Shown: one piece after another, positions 17,196 through 25,926 of the stretch | Numbering within the stretch: the stretch's first letter is position 1 | How the letters are laid out: every line of letters begins with the position of its first letter | Source of the DNA: an uncultured Eubacteriales bacterium | GTDB lineage: Bacteria > Bacillota > Clostridia > Lachnospirales > Lachnospiraceae | Direction: 5' to 3' | Assembly: GCA_900315305.1 (NCBI GenBank) | Contig: OMYS01000007.1 | Coordinates: forward strand, 1 to 64,000 | DNA length: 64,000 nt | The notes under the pieces: model-generated | Databases searched by the model: none | Told to the model about the DNA's origin: nothing | The model's input: only the letters and a program-made list of their open reading frames with translations | Made by a program: the position numbers and the translations under genes

Positions 17196-18563
17196 TCAGG
17201 CAGCTGTCTTGCTTGTCGAAGTGCTTCCTGCTGAGGAAGTGCTTCCGAAGGTGACCGTCACCGTTCCGGACACGTAGGAGTTTCCGGAACCGCCGTAGCC
17301 CTGGATGTTCGACGCGGATCTTGAGAGCGTGATCGTCGCGGTGTCACCGGAGCTGTAGTTTGAGAGAGCCGTCTTCAGGTCCTCCGTGCTTGTTATGCTT
17401 GTGTTGTCGACGGCTGTGATGATGTCGCCCTGCTCAATGCCTGCCTGCTCGGCAGCGGAGCCGCTCGCGACTGCGCTCACGTAGACGCCTTCCGGAATTC
17501 CGTAGTACTGAGAGTAGGTCTCTGTGACGGATGTGCCCTGGATGCCAAGGTAAGCGTCACCGGAGCCGGATGTCGTCGTTGAATCCGAGGAAGTGGACTC
17601 ACCGTTTGCAAGCTTTGTGAGAATCGGCTCTGCGTAGCTGATCGGGATCGCATAGCCCATGCCTTCGACTGATGTGTCCTCATACTTGGCAGAGTTGATG
17701 CCGATGAGCTCTCCCTTCATATTGAGAAGAGCGCCGCCAGAGTTGCCCGGGTTGATGGATGCATCTGTCTGGATCATGCCCTCTGAGGTCGTTGTTTCCC
17801 CTGTCGATTCATCCTGTGAGGTGATCGAGCGGTTGAGCGCACTGACGATACCAGTCGAGACGGACTGGCCATAGCCGAGCGCGTTGCCGATCGCGACGAC
17901 CTGCTCGCCGACCTTGAGGTCGTCAGAGGAGCCCATTGTGATGACCTTGATCTGGCTCAGCGTGTCGCTCGAGAGATCACTCTTCTTGACGGAGACAACC
18001 GCGAGGTCATTTGTCGTATCGGATCCGACAACCGTGCCGGATGCCGCGGAGTCATCGACGAATGCGATCGAGAGCTGATCTGCACCGGAAATGACGTGCG
18101 CATTTGTCGCGATCAATACGAGGTCATCTGTCTCTCCGACGATGATGCCGGTACCCATGCTGACACTCTCTGCTGTCTGCCCGCCGTTACTGAAGCTACC
18201 GTTTCCGAGGTAGTTTTGAACCTCAGAGACGGAGGTGTTTGTGATGGCGACCATCGCCGGCATCGAGTTGGCTGCGACGTCCTCGACGGACAGGTCACCG
18301 TCGCTGTCTGTGCTGTCCGAGCTGTTCGCATCCGATGTGGACCCGATCTCCTTGGAAGCGTTTGTCACGCTTCCGCTGTCGGAATTGGTCTTCGTCAGAT
18401 CGTTGGCAGTTGTTGTGCTGTCTGATGAATCTGACGACGATTCAGACGATGTTGTGGTTGAAAGCTTTCCTGACAGATTGGCTGCTGTTGACACTCCTGC
18501 TCCGAGGAGTCCGCATGTCACGGCGATAGCGGCCACGACGCCGATTTTCTTCCATTTACTCAT
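17196..18563 (-). CDS. htrA: HtrA/DegP-type membrane-anchored serine protease
   Basis: The 455-residue protein has a short N-terminal anchor (KIGVVAAIAVTCGLLGAGV), a Ser/Thr/Asp-rich linker of about 90 residues, a trypsin-like domain and one PDZ domain. The triad is visible as His in ATNAHVISG, Asp in TTNDLAVVSV and Ser in NPGNSGGALLN. It probably degrades misfolded proteins at the outer face of the membrane. I start at ATG 18563, 8 bases after AGGAGG; the frame is open 26 codons further upstream. The low-complexity linker is likely extracellular. Confidence 0.93.
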   Translation of the reverse strand: MSKWKKIGVVAAIAVTCGLLGAGVSTAANLSGKLSTTTSSESSSDSSDSTTTANDLTKTNSDSGSVTNASKEIGSTSDANSSDSTDSDGDLSVEDVAANSMPAMVAITNTSVSEVQNYLGNGSFSNGGQTAESVSMGTGIIVGETDDLVLIATNAHVISGADQLSIAFVDDSAASGTVVGSDTTNDLAVVSVKKSDLSSDTLSQIKVITMGSSDDLKVGEQVVAIGNALGYGQSVSTGIVSALNRSITSQDESTGETTTSEGMIQTDASINPGNSGGALLNMKGELIGINSAKYEDTSVEGMGYAIPISYAEPILTKLANGESTSSDSTTTSGSGDAYLGIQGTSVTETYSQYYGIPEGVYVSAVASGSAAEQAGIEQGDIITAVDNTSITSTEDLKTALSNYSSGDTATITLSRSASNIQGYGGSGNSYVSGTVTVTFGSTSSAGSTSTSKTAA

Positions 18564-18703
18564 ATGTAAAGCCTCCTTCATGGGGTAGTCCCGAAATGAT
18601 TTCGATTGATTCAGATGAGCTTTCCTATCTCCTCGCTTCATCTTATACCTGTATTCTGAGGGAAGGCAGTGAAGAAAATGTGTCCTTCTGTTGTTGTTTT
18701 TAT

Positions 18704-18795
18704 GTAATTATTCAGCGTCCCTCGGGTTACTGACAAATTCCGGATGGAGAGCCTGCCAGCCGAACGGTTTCATCAGTTTTTCGAGTCCCGGAGAG
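18704..18795. repeat. Intergenic repeat, family A (ACTGATGAAA form)
   Basis: The string GTAATTATTCAGCGTCCC opens a region with inverted halves: CTCGGGTTACTGACAAATTC and CGGTTTCATCAGTTTTTCGAG. The opening and the ACTGATGAAA motif recur near 19922, 31276, 31469 and 37118. The rest of the 350-base gap between the divergent genes holds the promoter of the lipid kinase gene. Confidence 0.6.
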
Positions 18796-18831
18796 CCGAA
18801 TCGCTGCGTTTTTATAATGGTTTTCATTTGC

Positions 18832-18860
18832 TTGCGGGACCTACCTAAAGGGTGTAGAAT
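18832..18860 (+). promoter_or_regulatory. Candidate promoter of the lipid kinase gene
   Basis: TTGCGG (18832-18837) and TAGAAT (18855-18860) with a 17-base spacer. The -35 is weak. Confidence 0.4.
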
Positions 18861-18913
18861 ACCTGTATCTGAGCCGGGGAGAGGGAAAAATACATACCGG
18901 AGGTCGTTAAAAA

Positions 18914-19831
18914 ATGAATAATCGTCTGTTGCTCATTTACAACCCGAAGGCGGGCAAGGGGCTGTTCCTGCAGCATCTGCCGGAAGTGATTGATATGTTC
19001 ACAAAGGCCGGGTTCGCGGTCGAGACATATCCGACGCAGGCGCCGGGAGACGCTGTCGACAAGGTGCAGTATCTGGAGGGTGAGTACAACGTGATCGTCC
19101 CTGCGGGCGGGGACGGAACACTCGATGAGGTTGTGACCGGGCTGATCCGGAGCGGCCGGGACATACCGATCGGCTACATACCGGTTGGCTCGACGAATGA
19201 CTATGCGTCCAGTCTCGGACTGTCCTCCAATGTCATGGAGGCGGTCGGAGACATCATCAGCGGCCATCCGCGCGGCGTCGATGTCGGGATGTTTAACAAG
19301 AACCATGTTTTCATTTACGTGGCAGCATTCGGCGCATTTACGGACGTCGCGTATCAGACCAACCAGGACATGAAGAATGCGCTTGGACACGTCGCCTATA
19401 TTATGGAAGGGGCGAAGCGCCTCGGCGATCTCAAGTCCTATATGATGCGGGTCGTGACCCCGGAAATGCAGATCCAGCAGGACTGCATTTTCGGCATGGT
19501 TACGAACTCACTGTCCGTCGGAGGCTTCAAGAACCTGACCGGGAAGCAGGTCAAGCTCGATGACGGAGAATTTGAGGTCACGCTCGTCCGCAATCCGAAG
19601 AATGTCCTGGAAATGCAGGAAATTATCGGATCGATCCTGACGGCAAACCGCGACACGGACCTCATCGATTACTTCAAGACCGATTCCATTGAGATAACGG
19701 CGCTTGAGGAGATCCCGTGGACGTTCGACGGCGAGTACGGCGGGGCCCACACGCAGGCAAAGATCGAGGACCGCAGGAAGGCGATCCAGATCGTGCTTGA
19801 CCGGCACAACCGGACATCCGCGCTTACATGA
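18914..19831 (+). CDS. Diacylglycerol/lipid kinase family protein (YegS/DgkB type)
   Basis: A 305-residue ATP-dependent lipid kinase. The N-terminal catalytic domain has NPKAGKG near the start and the diagnostic GGDGTLDEVVTGL loop. GSTNDYA and the C-terminal beta-domain ending EIPWTFDGEYGG follow. Family members phosphorylate diacylglycerol to recycle it into phospholipid synthesis after lipoteichoic acid assembly, or act on related lipids; the exact substrate is not evident. The start follows CCGGAGGTCGTTAAAA. It stands alone. Confidence 0.88.
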   Translation: MNNRLLLIYNPKAGKGLFLQHLPEVIDMFTKAGFAVETYPTQAPGDAVDKVQYLEGEYNVIVPAGGDGTLDEVVTGLIRSGRDIPIGYIPVGSTNDYASSLGLSSNVMEAVGDIISGHPRGVDVGMFNKNHVFIYVAAFGAFTDVAYQTNQDMKNALGHVAYIMEGAKRLGDLKSYMMRVVTPEMQIQQDCIFGMVTNSLSVGGFKNLTGKQVKLDDGEFEVTLVRNPKNVLEMQEIIGSILTANRDTDLIDYFKTDSIEITALEEIPWTFDGEYGGAHTQAKIEDRRKAIQIVLDRHNRTSALT

Positions 19832-19872
19832 GAGGCGGAACCTGCCGTCTGCATTTACATGAGAAGTGGAAC

Positions 19873-19923
19873 CTGCCGCAAACCCTGAGGCTGACAGCAG
19901 CCGGGGCGAGCGGCAGTTTTTTT
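19873..19923 (+). terminator. Terminator after the lipid kinase gene
   Basis: CTGCCGC (19873-19879) pairs with GCGGCAG (19910-19916) and is followed by seven Ts. A smaller GGCTG / CAGCC hairpin sits inside. Confidence 0.7.
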
Positions 19924-19985
19924 GTAATTATTCAGCAGCCCCTGGAAAACTGATGAAATCCGGATAACGAGGCACCCTGACAAAA
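19922..19985. repeat. Intergenic repeat, family A (ACTGATGAAA form)
   Basis: TTGTAATTATTCAGCAGCCC then GAAAACTGATGAAATCCGGA. The first string also follows a CGGCAG-T-run terminator at 31261, so both copies begin exactly at the T-run. The remainder of the gap (19986-20187) holds a TATAAT at 20045-20050 that may be the -10 of the next gene. Confidence 0.65.
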
Positions 19986-20187
19986 AGACGGAGGAAAAGG
20001 TGGTAATGCAGGATAAAGCCCTAGCGTCTTTAGCAATATTGTTGTATAATATAGCCATTATTTGTGATGATTTTTACAAATATGCACCTCAGGCGGCGTG
20101 AGCCTGTTCTGCAGCATCGCAAAAGTAACGAAATGGCCGACACGCAGTTCTTTTGGGATGAAAGAAAAAAATCAGCGGGGTGACGAA

Positions 20188-21273
20188 ATGATTTCAAATC
20201 TGGTTCTTCAGGATACAATCAACGGGATTAAGAGCATCACGAAATGTGAGCTGACTATTGTTAATCTGGACGGAAAGGTTGTGGCTTCGACGAAGGACGA
20301 TCCGGCCGTGAACAGGACTGATGTCATCAGCTTTGCCGAGTCACAGGCGGATTTTCAGGAGATTCGTGACAACAGGTATTTCAAGGTATACGACGACTAT
20401 CAGCTGGAATATATTGTCGTTGTGACCGGCGGTGAGGACACGGTGATGGTCGGAAAGATGGCTGCTTTCCAGATCCAGAACCTGCTGATCGCGTACAAGG
20501 AGCATTTTGACAAGGATAACTTCATCAAGAACCTTCTTCTTGACAACCTGCTTCTCGTCGATGTCTATAACCGCGCGAAGCGCCTTCATATCGCGACAGA
20601 TGTCAAGCGCGTCGTCTATATTCTGGAGTCCGAGCAGAGCAAGGACTACAGCACGATGGAGACCGTCAAGAATCTGTTTTCGAAGTCGAAAAATGATTTT
20701 ATCACGGCGGTTGATGAGAAGAGCATCATTATCATCAAGCAGCTCGAGTCGGACGACACCTCCAAGGAAATGAGGGACGTCGCCCAGTCGATCGTGCATG
20801 CGCTTGAGCAGGGGGACCACGGCTTTATTCATGTCGCCTACGGCAATGTTGTGAACGAGATCAAGGAGGTTTCCCGCTCCTACAAGGAGGCGCGCATGGC
20901 GCTCGACGTCGGAAAGATCTTCTTCGAGGACCAGAACATCGTCGCGTACAGCCAGCTCGGCATCGGCCGTCTGATCTATCAGCTTCCGATTCCGCTGTGC
21001 AAGATGTTTATCAAGGAAATCTTCACGGACAAGTCCCCGGATGACTTCGATGAGGAGACGCTGACGACAATCAACAAGTTCTTCGAGAACTCTCTGAATG
21101 TCTCCGAGACGTCCCGCCAGCTCTACATTCACAGAAACACGCTCGTCTACAGACTGGACAAGCTGCAGAAGAGCACGGGTCTTGATCTTCGTGTATTTGA
21201 CGATGCCATCACATTCAAGATCGCACTGATGGTCGTGAAGTACATGAAGTACATGGAAAAGCTCGAGTATTGA
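20188..21273 (+). CDS. CdaR/PucR-type transcriptional regulator
   Basis: A 361-residue protein with an N-terminal sugar-diacid-sensor-like domain (MISNLVLQDTINGIKSITKCELTIVNL without breaks in the frame) and a PucR-type C-terminal helix-turn-helix (SETSRQLYIHRNTLVYRLDK). The RNTLxYRLxK motif is diagnostic. Members sense sugar acids, purines or amino acids. No ligand-related gene sits next to it, so the ligand is unknown. I start at ATG 20188, after GGGGTGACGA; an open frame continues 30 codons upstream without support. Confidence 0.85.
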   Translation: MISNLVLQDTINGIKSITKCELTIVNLDGKVVASTKDDPAVNRTDVISFAESQADFQEIRDNRYFKVYDDYQLEYIVVVTGGEDTVMVGKMAAFQIQNLLIAYKEHFDKDNFIKNLLLDNLLLVDVYNRAKRLHIATDVKRVVYILESEQSKDYSTMETVKNLFSKSKNDFITAVDEKSIIIIKQLESDDTSKEMRDVAQSIVHALEQGDHGFIHVAYGNVVNEIKEVSRSYKEARMALDVGKIFFEDQNIVAYSQLGIGRLIYQLPIPLCKMFIKEIFTDKSPDDFDEETLTTINKFFENSLNVSETSRQLYIHRNTLVYRLDKLQKSTGLDLRVFDDAITFKIALMVVKYMKYMEKLEY

Positions 21274-21298
21274 TGAATGTAATAAAATTGTAATACTC

Positions 21299-21383
21299 TT
21301 GACATTTTTGCTTAAATATGTAATGGTAGTACAGGTGGCCAAGGGGCAGAATCTGCCCATAACGTCACCTGTATCTTGTTTTT
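21299..21383 (+). promoter_or_regulatory. Promoter-like sequence and leader hairpin before ftsE
   Basis: TTGACA (21299-21304) with a weak -10, TAATGG (21321-21326), precedes a nested hairpin: ACAGGTG / CACCTGT outside and GGGCAGA / TCTGCCC inside, then TTGTTTTT. Either it ends the regulator gene's transcript or it is an attenuator of ftsEX. About 100 bases remain before ftsE. Confidence 0.5.
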
Positions 21384-21479
21384 ATGGCAGGAGCGGATGT
21401 ATGATAGAAAGACAGCCGTCGGGAGCGGAAACCGGCGGGAACATCCTGAGCTGTAAATGCATTATCATAAGGAGGAAAC

Positions 21480-22163
21480 ATGATCGATCTTGACCGTGTG
21501 AGCAAGCAGTACGAGAAGGGTCAGCCGGCCGTCGATGAGATTTCGCTTCATGTCGACAAGGGCGAGTTCGTGTTCGTCGTCGGAGAGTCCGGCGCGGGCA
21601 AATCGACGCTGATCAAGCTTCTCATGAAGGAGCTGGAGCCGACCCACGGAATTATCACCGTGAACGGCTACGTTCTGAATACAATGAAACACAGACAGAT
21701 TCCGAAGTACAGACGTCAGATCGGCGTCGTCTACCAGGATTTCCGTCTTCTTCCGGAGATGACCGTCTATGAGAATGTCGCCTTCGCGCAGCATGTCATT
21801 GAGGCCCCGGCAAGAGAAATCCGCAAGCGTGTCCCTGAGGCACTGAGGGAGGTCGGACTCGCTGAGAAATACAAGTCTCTTCCGAGACAGCTCTCCGGCG
21901 GCGAGCAGCAGCGAGTTGCGATTGCCCGCGCGGTCGTCAACCGGCCGAAGATTCTTCTCGCCGATGAGCCGACAGGAAACCTGGACCCGCGCAATTCGCT
22001 TGAGATCATGAAACTGCTCGAGAAGATCAATGAGAAGGGTACGACGGTCCTTGTCGTCACGCACAACAAGGATCTGGTCAACCGTCTCGGAAAGCGAGTC
22101 ATCACGATGCACAGAGGCGCTATCGCCCACGACGTCGAGGAAGGAAGTTACGTTGAAGCTTAG
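21480..22163 (+). CDS. ftsE: Cell division ATP-binding protein FtsE
   Basis: ABC-type ATPase (227 residues) that with FtsX controls peptidoglycan hydrolases at the septum or sidewall. Walker A is GESGAGKST, the signature is [14 protein letters not shown] and Walker B is [13 protein letters not shown]. The N-terminus [20 protein letters not shown] fits the family. The start follows AAGGAGGAAAC. ftsX overlaps its 3' end by 11 bases. Confidence 0.96.
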   Translation: MIDLDRVSKQYEKGQPAVDEISLHVDKGEFVFVVGESGAGKSTLIKLLMKELEPTHGIITVNGYVLNTMKHRQIPKYRRQIGVVYQDFRLLPEMTVYENVAFAQHVIEAPAREIRKRVPEALREVGLAEKYKSLPRQLSGGEQQRVAIARAVVNRPKILLADEPTGNLDPRNSLEIMKLLEKINEKGTTVLVVTHNKDLVNRLGKRVITMHRGAIAHDVEEGSYVEA

Positions 22164-23061
22164 TTCATTTGGATATCATGTGAAACAGGGATTCAAGAAT
22201 ATCGGACGGAACAAGATGTTCTCAATCGCCTCGATCGCGACCATGACAGCCTGCATTTTCATCTTCGGAGCATTTTTCTCTATTATTATGAATGTAAATG
22301 CAATCCGTACGGATCTTGAGCAGCGCGTCGGTGTCACGGTCTTTATGAACGAGGGCGTCACGGACGATCAGATGACGCAGATCGGCGATCAGATCAAGGC
22401 GATTGATCACGTCACATCGGTCACCTTTACGTCCGCCGACGAGGCGTGGTCCCAGTATCAGGAGGAATATTTCGAGTCAAATCCGGCGCTCGCGGAGGGC
22501 TTCTCTGACAACCCGCTTGCGAACTCCGCAAACTTCACGGTTCTCGTGGACAAGATCGAGAATCAGGACGCGGTCGTCAGCCAGATCAAGGCGATTGACG
22601 GTGTCCGTCAGGTCAACCAGTCGTCCGGTGCCGCGACAACGCTGAAGAGCTTTAACAGACTCTTCACGATGCTGTCTGTCGCGATCATCGCGGTTCTGCT
22701 GGTCGTGTCGGTGATCCTCATTTCCAACACGATCAACGTCGGCATTGAGGTCCGAAAGGATGAGATCGGCATCATGAAGCTGATCGGAGCGACGGACTCC
22801 TTCGTCCGGGCGCCATTTGTTGTCGAGGGTCTTATCCTCGGACTGATCGGATCGGTGATTCCGATGGTGATCCTGTATTTCGGCTACAACGCGCTGATGA
22901 CGAAGGTGCTCACGAAGTTCGGCTTCCTCAGCTCCATGTCTGGCGTGCTGCTCAGCGTGAAGCAGGTCTTTGTCTATGTCGGACCGGTCAGCCTGATTCT
23001 TGGTCTCGGCATCGGCCTTACGGGCGCGATCATCACAGTTAAGAAGCATCTGCAGGTGTGA
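22153..23061 (+). CDS. ftsX: Cell division protein FtsX
   Basis: Permease-like partner of FtsE (302 residues). One N-terminal membrane helix (ATMTACIFIFGAFFSI) is followed by an extracellular domain of about 120 residues, then three C-terminal helices. ISNTINVGIEVRKDEIGIMKLIGAT is the conserved cytoplasmic loop (two parts of the FtsX domain). I choose TTG 22153, which overlaps ftsE and follows AGGAAGG; the upstream frame is an Arg/Ser-rich shadow of ftsE. The extracellular domain is expected to bind PcsB/CwlO-type hydrolases, none of which is in the window. Confidence 0.94.
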   Translation: MKLSSFGYHVKQGFKNIGRNKMFSIASIATMTACIFIFGAFFSIIMNVNAIRTDLEQRVGVTVFMNEGVTDDQMTQIGDQIKAIDHVTSVTFTSADEAWSQYQEEYFESNPALAEGFSDNPLANSANFTVLVDKIENQDAVVSQIKAIDGVRQVNQSSGAATTLKSFNRLFTMLSVAIIAVLLVVSVILISNTINVGIEVRKDEIGIMKLIGATDSFVRAPFVVEGLILGLIGSVIPMVILYFGYNALMTKVLTKFGFLSSMSGVLLSVKQVFVYVGPVSLILGLGIGLTGAIITVKKHLQV

Positions 23062-23091
23062 GACCTGTCCACACAGTGACACTTATGATAG

Positions 23092-23123
23092 ACTCTGAGG
23101 TAGAGATACCTCAGAGTTTTTTT
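23092..23123 (+). terminator. Terminator after ftsX
   Basis: Perfect 10-bp stem ACTCTGAGGT / ACCTCAGAGT with a 6-base loop and a seven-T run. Confidence 0.9.
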
Positions 23124-23129
23124 ATAAAG

Positions 23130-23341
23130 GTTCAGCACCCCTCGGAGAATTGAAAAGATGGAAGGAGAGCTTGCTCGCCTAATATCTTTTCAAGGCTCCG
23201 AGGGGCGGACAAGCGGCGAAGCCGCTCTGTCCGCCCACAACGAGGAACGCTCTGCGTTCCGAGTGTGGGGTGCTGAACAGTATCCCATCCGCCCACAACG
23301 AGGAACGCAAAGCGTTCCGAGTCTGGGGTGCTGAACAGTTA
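23130..23341. repeat. Compound palindromic repeat, family A (long form)
   Basis: It begins GTTCAGCACCCC and ends GGGGTGCTGAAC. A first hairpin pairs CCCCTCGGAG with CTCCGAGGGG and TTGAAAAGAT with ATCTTTTCAA. A second is CGGAC-GCGGC-GCCGC-GTCCG. Then come two 52-bp direct repeats (23230-23281 and 23288-23339), each with GGAACGC-NNN-GCGTTCC (loop TCT or AAA) inside. This fills the gap between ftsX and uvrB; no gene is visible in it. Confidence 0.8.
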
Positions 23342-23364
23342 CCTGTTTTTGATAAGGAGAGCAT

Positions 23365-25479
23365 ATGAATTTCAAGCTTCACTCAGATTATAAACCGACC
23401 GGTGATCAGCCGGAGGCCATCCGCGAGCTCGTGCAGGGCTTCCGGGAGGGCAACCAGGCGGAGACCCTGCTCGGCGTCACCGGTTCAGGCAAGACATTTA
23501 CAATGGCAAATGTCATCGCGGAGCTGAACAAGCCGACGCTGATCATTTCCCATAATAAGACGCTCGCCGCGCAGACCTATTCGGAAATGAAGGAATTCTT
23601 TCCGGAGAATGCCGTCGAGTACTTTGTCAGTTACTACGATTATTATCAGCCGGAGGCCTATGTCCCGTCCTCGGACACCTATATCGCGAAGGATTCCGCC
23701 GTCAACGACGAGATCGATAAGCTCCGTCTCTCCGCGCTCTCATCGCTCAGCGAGCGGAGAGATGTCGTTATTGTCTCGTCCGTGTCGTGCATTTACGGCA
23801 TCGGCGCACCGGATGACTTCATGAACATGATGACGAGCGTCCGGCCGGGCATGCAGAAGGACAGAGACACGCTGATCGGAGAGCTCATCAGTATGCAGTA
23901 CGAGCGAAATGAGGTTGACTTCCACCGCGGCACGTTCCGGGTGAAGGGAGATACGCTCGAGGTCATTCCGGCCGATGAAAATGAGTACGCGATCCGCGTT
24001 GAATTTTTCGGCGACGAGATCGACCGCGTGAGCCGGGTCGACATCCTGACGGGAGAGGTGCTCGCCGATCTCACCTACGCCCCGATTTATCCGGCGTCCT
24101 TCTACGTCGTCCCTGAGGAGCGGATGAAGGCCGCCTGCGCAGCCATTGAGAAGGAGAAGGACGCGCGGGTGAAGGAATTTCGGGCAAATGATAAGCTGCT
24201 CGAGGCCCAGCGCATTGAGGAGCGGACGGATTTTGACGTCGAGATGATGCGCGAGACGGGCTTCTGCTCCGGCATCGAGAATTACTCGAGGCATCTGACC
24301 GGGCGCGCCGCGGGCCAGCCCCCGTACACACTGATGGATTATTTCAATAATGACTTCCTGATTATTGTGGATGAGTCCCACATGACGATTCCGCAGATCG
24401 GCGCTATGTACAACGGAGACAGGAGCAGAAAGCAGACGCTCGTGGATTACGGCTTCCGTCTTCCGTCCGCGCTCGACAACCGGCCGCTCAGCTTCAATGA
24501 GTTCGAGGAGCGGATCGACCAGATCCTGTTCGTGTCCGCGACGCCGGGCAAATATGAGGAGGAGCACGAGCTTCTCCGGGCGGAGCAGGTCATTCGTCCG
24601 ACCGGACTTCTTGATCCGGACGTTGAGGTGCGGCCGGTCAAGGGGCAGATTGATGATCTGGTCGGCGAAATCCGGAAGGAAATCGGAAAGCACCACAAGG
24701 TCATGATTACGACACTGACCAAGAAGATGGCTGAGGACCTGACCGATTATCTGAAGGAGCTGGATATCCGTGTGCGCTATCTTCACTCCGATATTGACAC
24801 ACTGGAGCGGACGCAGATTATCCGCGACATGCGCCTCGATGTCTTCGACGTGCTTGTCGGCATCAACCTGCTCCGCGAGGGTCTCGATATCCCGGAGATC
24901 ACGCTTGTCGCCATTCTCGATGCCGACAAGGAAGGGTTCCTGCGCTCGGAGACGTCGCTGATTCAGACGATCGGCCGCGCGGCCCGAAACTCAGAAGGCC
25001 ATGTCATTATGTACGCGGATGTCATGACAGATTCCATGAAGCGGGCGATCGATGAGACGAAGCGGCGCCGGAAGATTCAGATGCAGTACAACGAGGAGCA
25101 CGGGATCACGCCGCAGACCATCCACAAGGCGGTCAGGGACCTCATTTCCACATCGAAGGAGGCGGCCGAGACAGAGAAGAAGATCGGCAAGGCGCCGGAG
25201 GACATGGATCGCGGCGAGCTGGAGGAGCTGATTGACAAGGTGGAGAAGCAGATGCGCGCGGCGGCCGCGGAGCTCAATTTCGAGATGGCGGCCCAGCTCC
25301 GGGATGAGATGGTTGAGCTGAAGAAGAACCTGGATGACGCGAAGGACACCGAGCACAGAGTCCGCAGGGCGAACCGGAGACGAGAGGCGGACGCGATCGC
25401 GAAGAATGCGCTGGCCGGAGTGACGGCACCGAAAAAATATAATAGGAAGAAAAAATATAATCGTGGAGGAATGGCATGA
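23365..25479 (+). CDS. uvrB: Excinuclease ABC subunit UvrB
   Basis: Damage-verification helicase of nucleotide excision repair. Walker A is [13 protein letters not shown] near residue 39. The damage-probing beta-hairpin [21 protein letters not shown] is interrupted only at the usual positions, and the helicase motif [13 protein letters not shown] is present. The UVR motif that contacts UvrC is at the C-terminus ([14 protein letters not shown]). At 704 residues it is slightly longer than usual because of a basic tail (RKKKYNR). The start follows AAGGAGAGCAT. The stop overlaps the start of a small gene as ATGA. uvrA is not in the window. Confidence 0.97.
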   Translation: MNFKLHSDYKPTGDQPEAIRELVQGFREGNQAETLLGVTGSGKTFTMANVIAELNKPTLIISHNKTLAAQTYSEMKEFFPENAVEYFVSYYDYYQPEAYVPSSDTYIAKDSAVNDEIDKLRLSALSSLSERRDVVIVSSVSCIYGIGAPDDFMNMMTSVRPGMQKDRDTLIGELISMQYERNEVDFHRGTFRVKGDTLEVIPADENEYAIRVEFFGDEIDRVSRVDILTGEVLADLTYAPIYPASFYVVPEERMKAACAAIEKEKDARVKEFRANDKLLEAQRIEERTDFDVEMMRETGFCSGIENYSRHLTGRAAGQPPYTLMDYFNNDFLIIVDESHMTIPQIGAMYNGDRSRKQTLVDYGFRLPSALDNRPLSFNEFEERIDQILFVSATPGKYEEEHELLRAEQVIRPTGLLDPDVEVRPVKGQIDDLVGEIRKEIGKHHKVMITTLTKKMAEDLTDYLKELDIRVRYLHSDIDTLERTQIIRDMRLDVFDVLVGINLLREGLDIPEITLVAILDADKEGFLRSETSLIQTIGRAARNSEGHVIMYADVMTDSMKRAIDETKRRRKIQMQYNEEHGITPQTIHKAVRDLISTSKEAAETEKKIGKAPEDMDRGELEELIDKVEKQMRAAAAELNFEMAAQLRDEMVELKKNLDDAKDTEHRVRRANRRREADAIAKNALAGVTAPKKYNRKKKYNRGGMA

Positions 25480-25646
25480 TCTGTGATACCTGTGCGAATT
25501 ACGCATATGATGAGGACGAGGACGCATACGTCTGCAATATCGATATGGACGAGGATGAGGTCGTGAGGTTCTACACATCGCCGGAGACGGAGTGTCAGTA
25601 TTACCGCGCCGATGATGAGTACGCGGTCGTCCGCCATCAGATGTGA
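25476..25646 (+). CDS. Small acidic four-cysteine protein (DUF6472-like)
   Basis: A 56-residue protein beginning [20 protein letters not shown]. It has a CxxC at residues 3-6 and further cysteines at 20 and 40, so a Cys4 metal site is plausible. It is very acidic. The ATG overlaps the uvrB stop (ATGA) with GTGGAGGA upstream, which indicates translational coupling. It resembles short Lachnospiraceae proteins I know as DUF6472, from memory only. Function is unknown; the linkage suggests a tie to DNA repair or simply shared expression. Confidence 0.8.
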   Translation: MICDTCANYAYDEDEDAYVCNIDMDEDEVVRFYTSPETECQYYRADDEYAVVRHQM

Positions 25647-25670
25647 GACCGTATGTTCAGCACCCAGACT

Positions 25671-25787
25671 GTTACTGTTCACACGCCATCCAAAGTCGCA
25701 TGCGGTCGCGAATATCAGGGCGGTATCGGGCAGACTCCGTCCTCCTCAGCTTCCCTTCGCCGCTGACACTGGCGTGTGAACTGTAAC
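25671..25787. repeat. MITE-like element with terminal inverted repeats, family B (117 bp)
   Basis: Ends are GTTACTGTTCACACGCCA and TGGCGTGTGAACTGTAAC, an 18-bp inverted repeat with one mismatch. The interior has a core (about 25707-25762) also found, in reverse orientation, in the larger element at 42393-42591. No reading frame of note. A TTCAGCACCC string (family A end) abuts its left side at 25656. Confidence 0.75.
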
Positions 25788-25825
25788 CCCATACTCGAGC
25801 ATTGAAAAAAATATTATAAATTTAG

Positions 25826-25893
25826 TTGACATACTTGACGACCCGGTGTATAAATATAGTCAGATGTTAGCACTCCAATATATCGAGTGCTAA
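25826..25893 (+). promoter_or_regulatory. hrcA operon promoter with CIRCE operator
   Basis: TTGACA (25826-25831) and TATAAA (25849-25854), 17-base spacer. The operator TTAGCACTC-N9-GAGTGCTAA (25867-25893) is a perfect CIRCE element just downstream of the start point. HrcA, encoded next, should bind it and repress the operon until heat shock. Confidence 0.95.
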
Positions 25894-25926
25894 CAACCTG
25901 AAACAAGAAAGAAAGGAGCGGAAGCT

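Noticed and set aside
23230..23339. Two near-identical units that might suggest a CRISPR array
   Set aside because: Only two units separated by 6 bases, each a hairpin; no spacers and no cas genes. It belongs to repeat family A.
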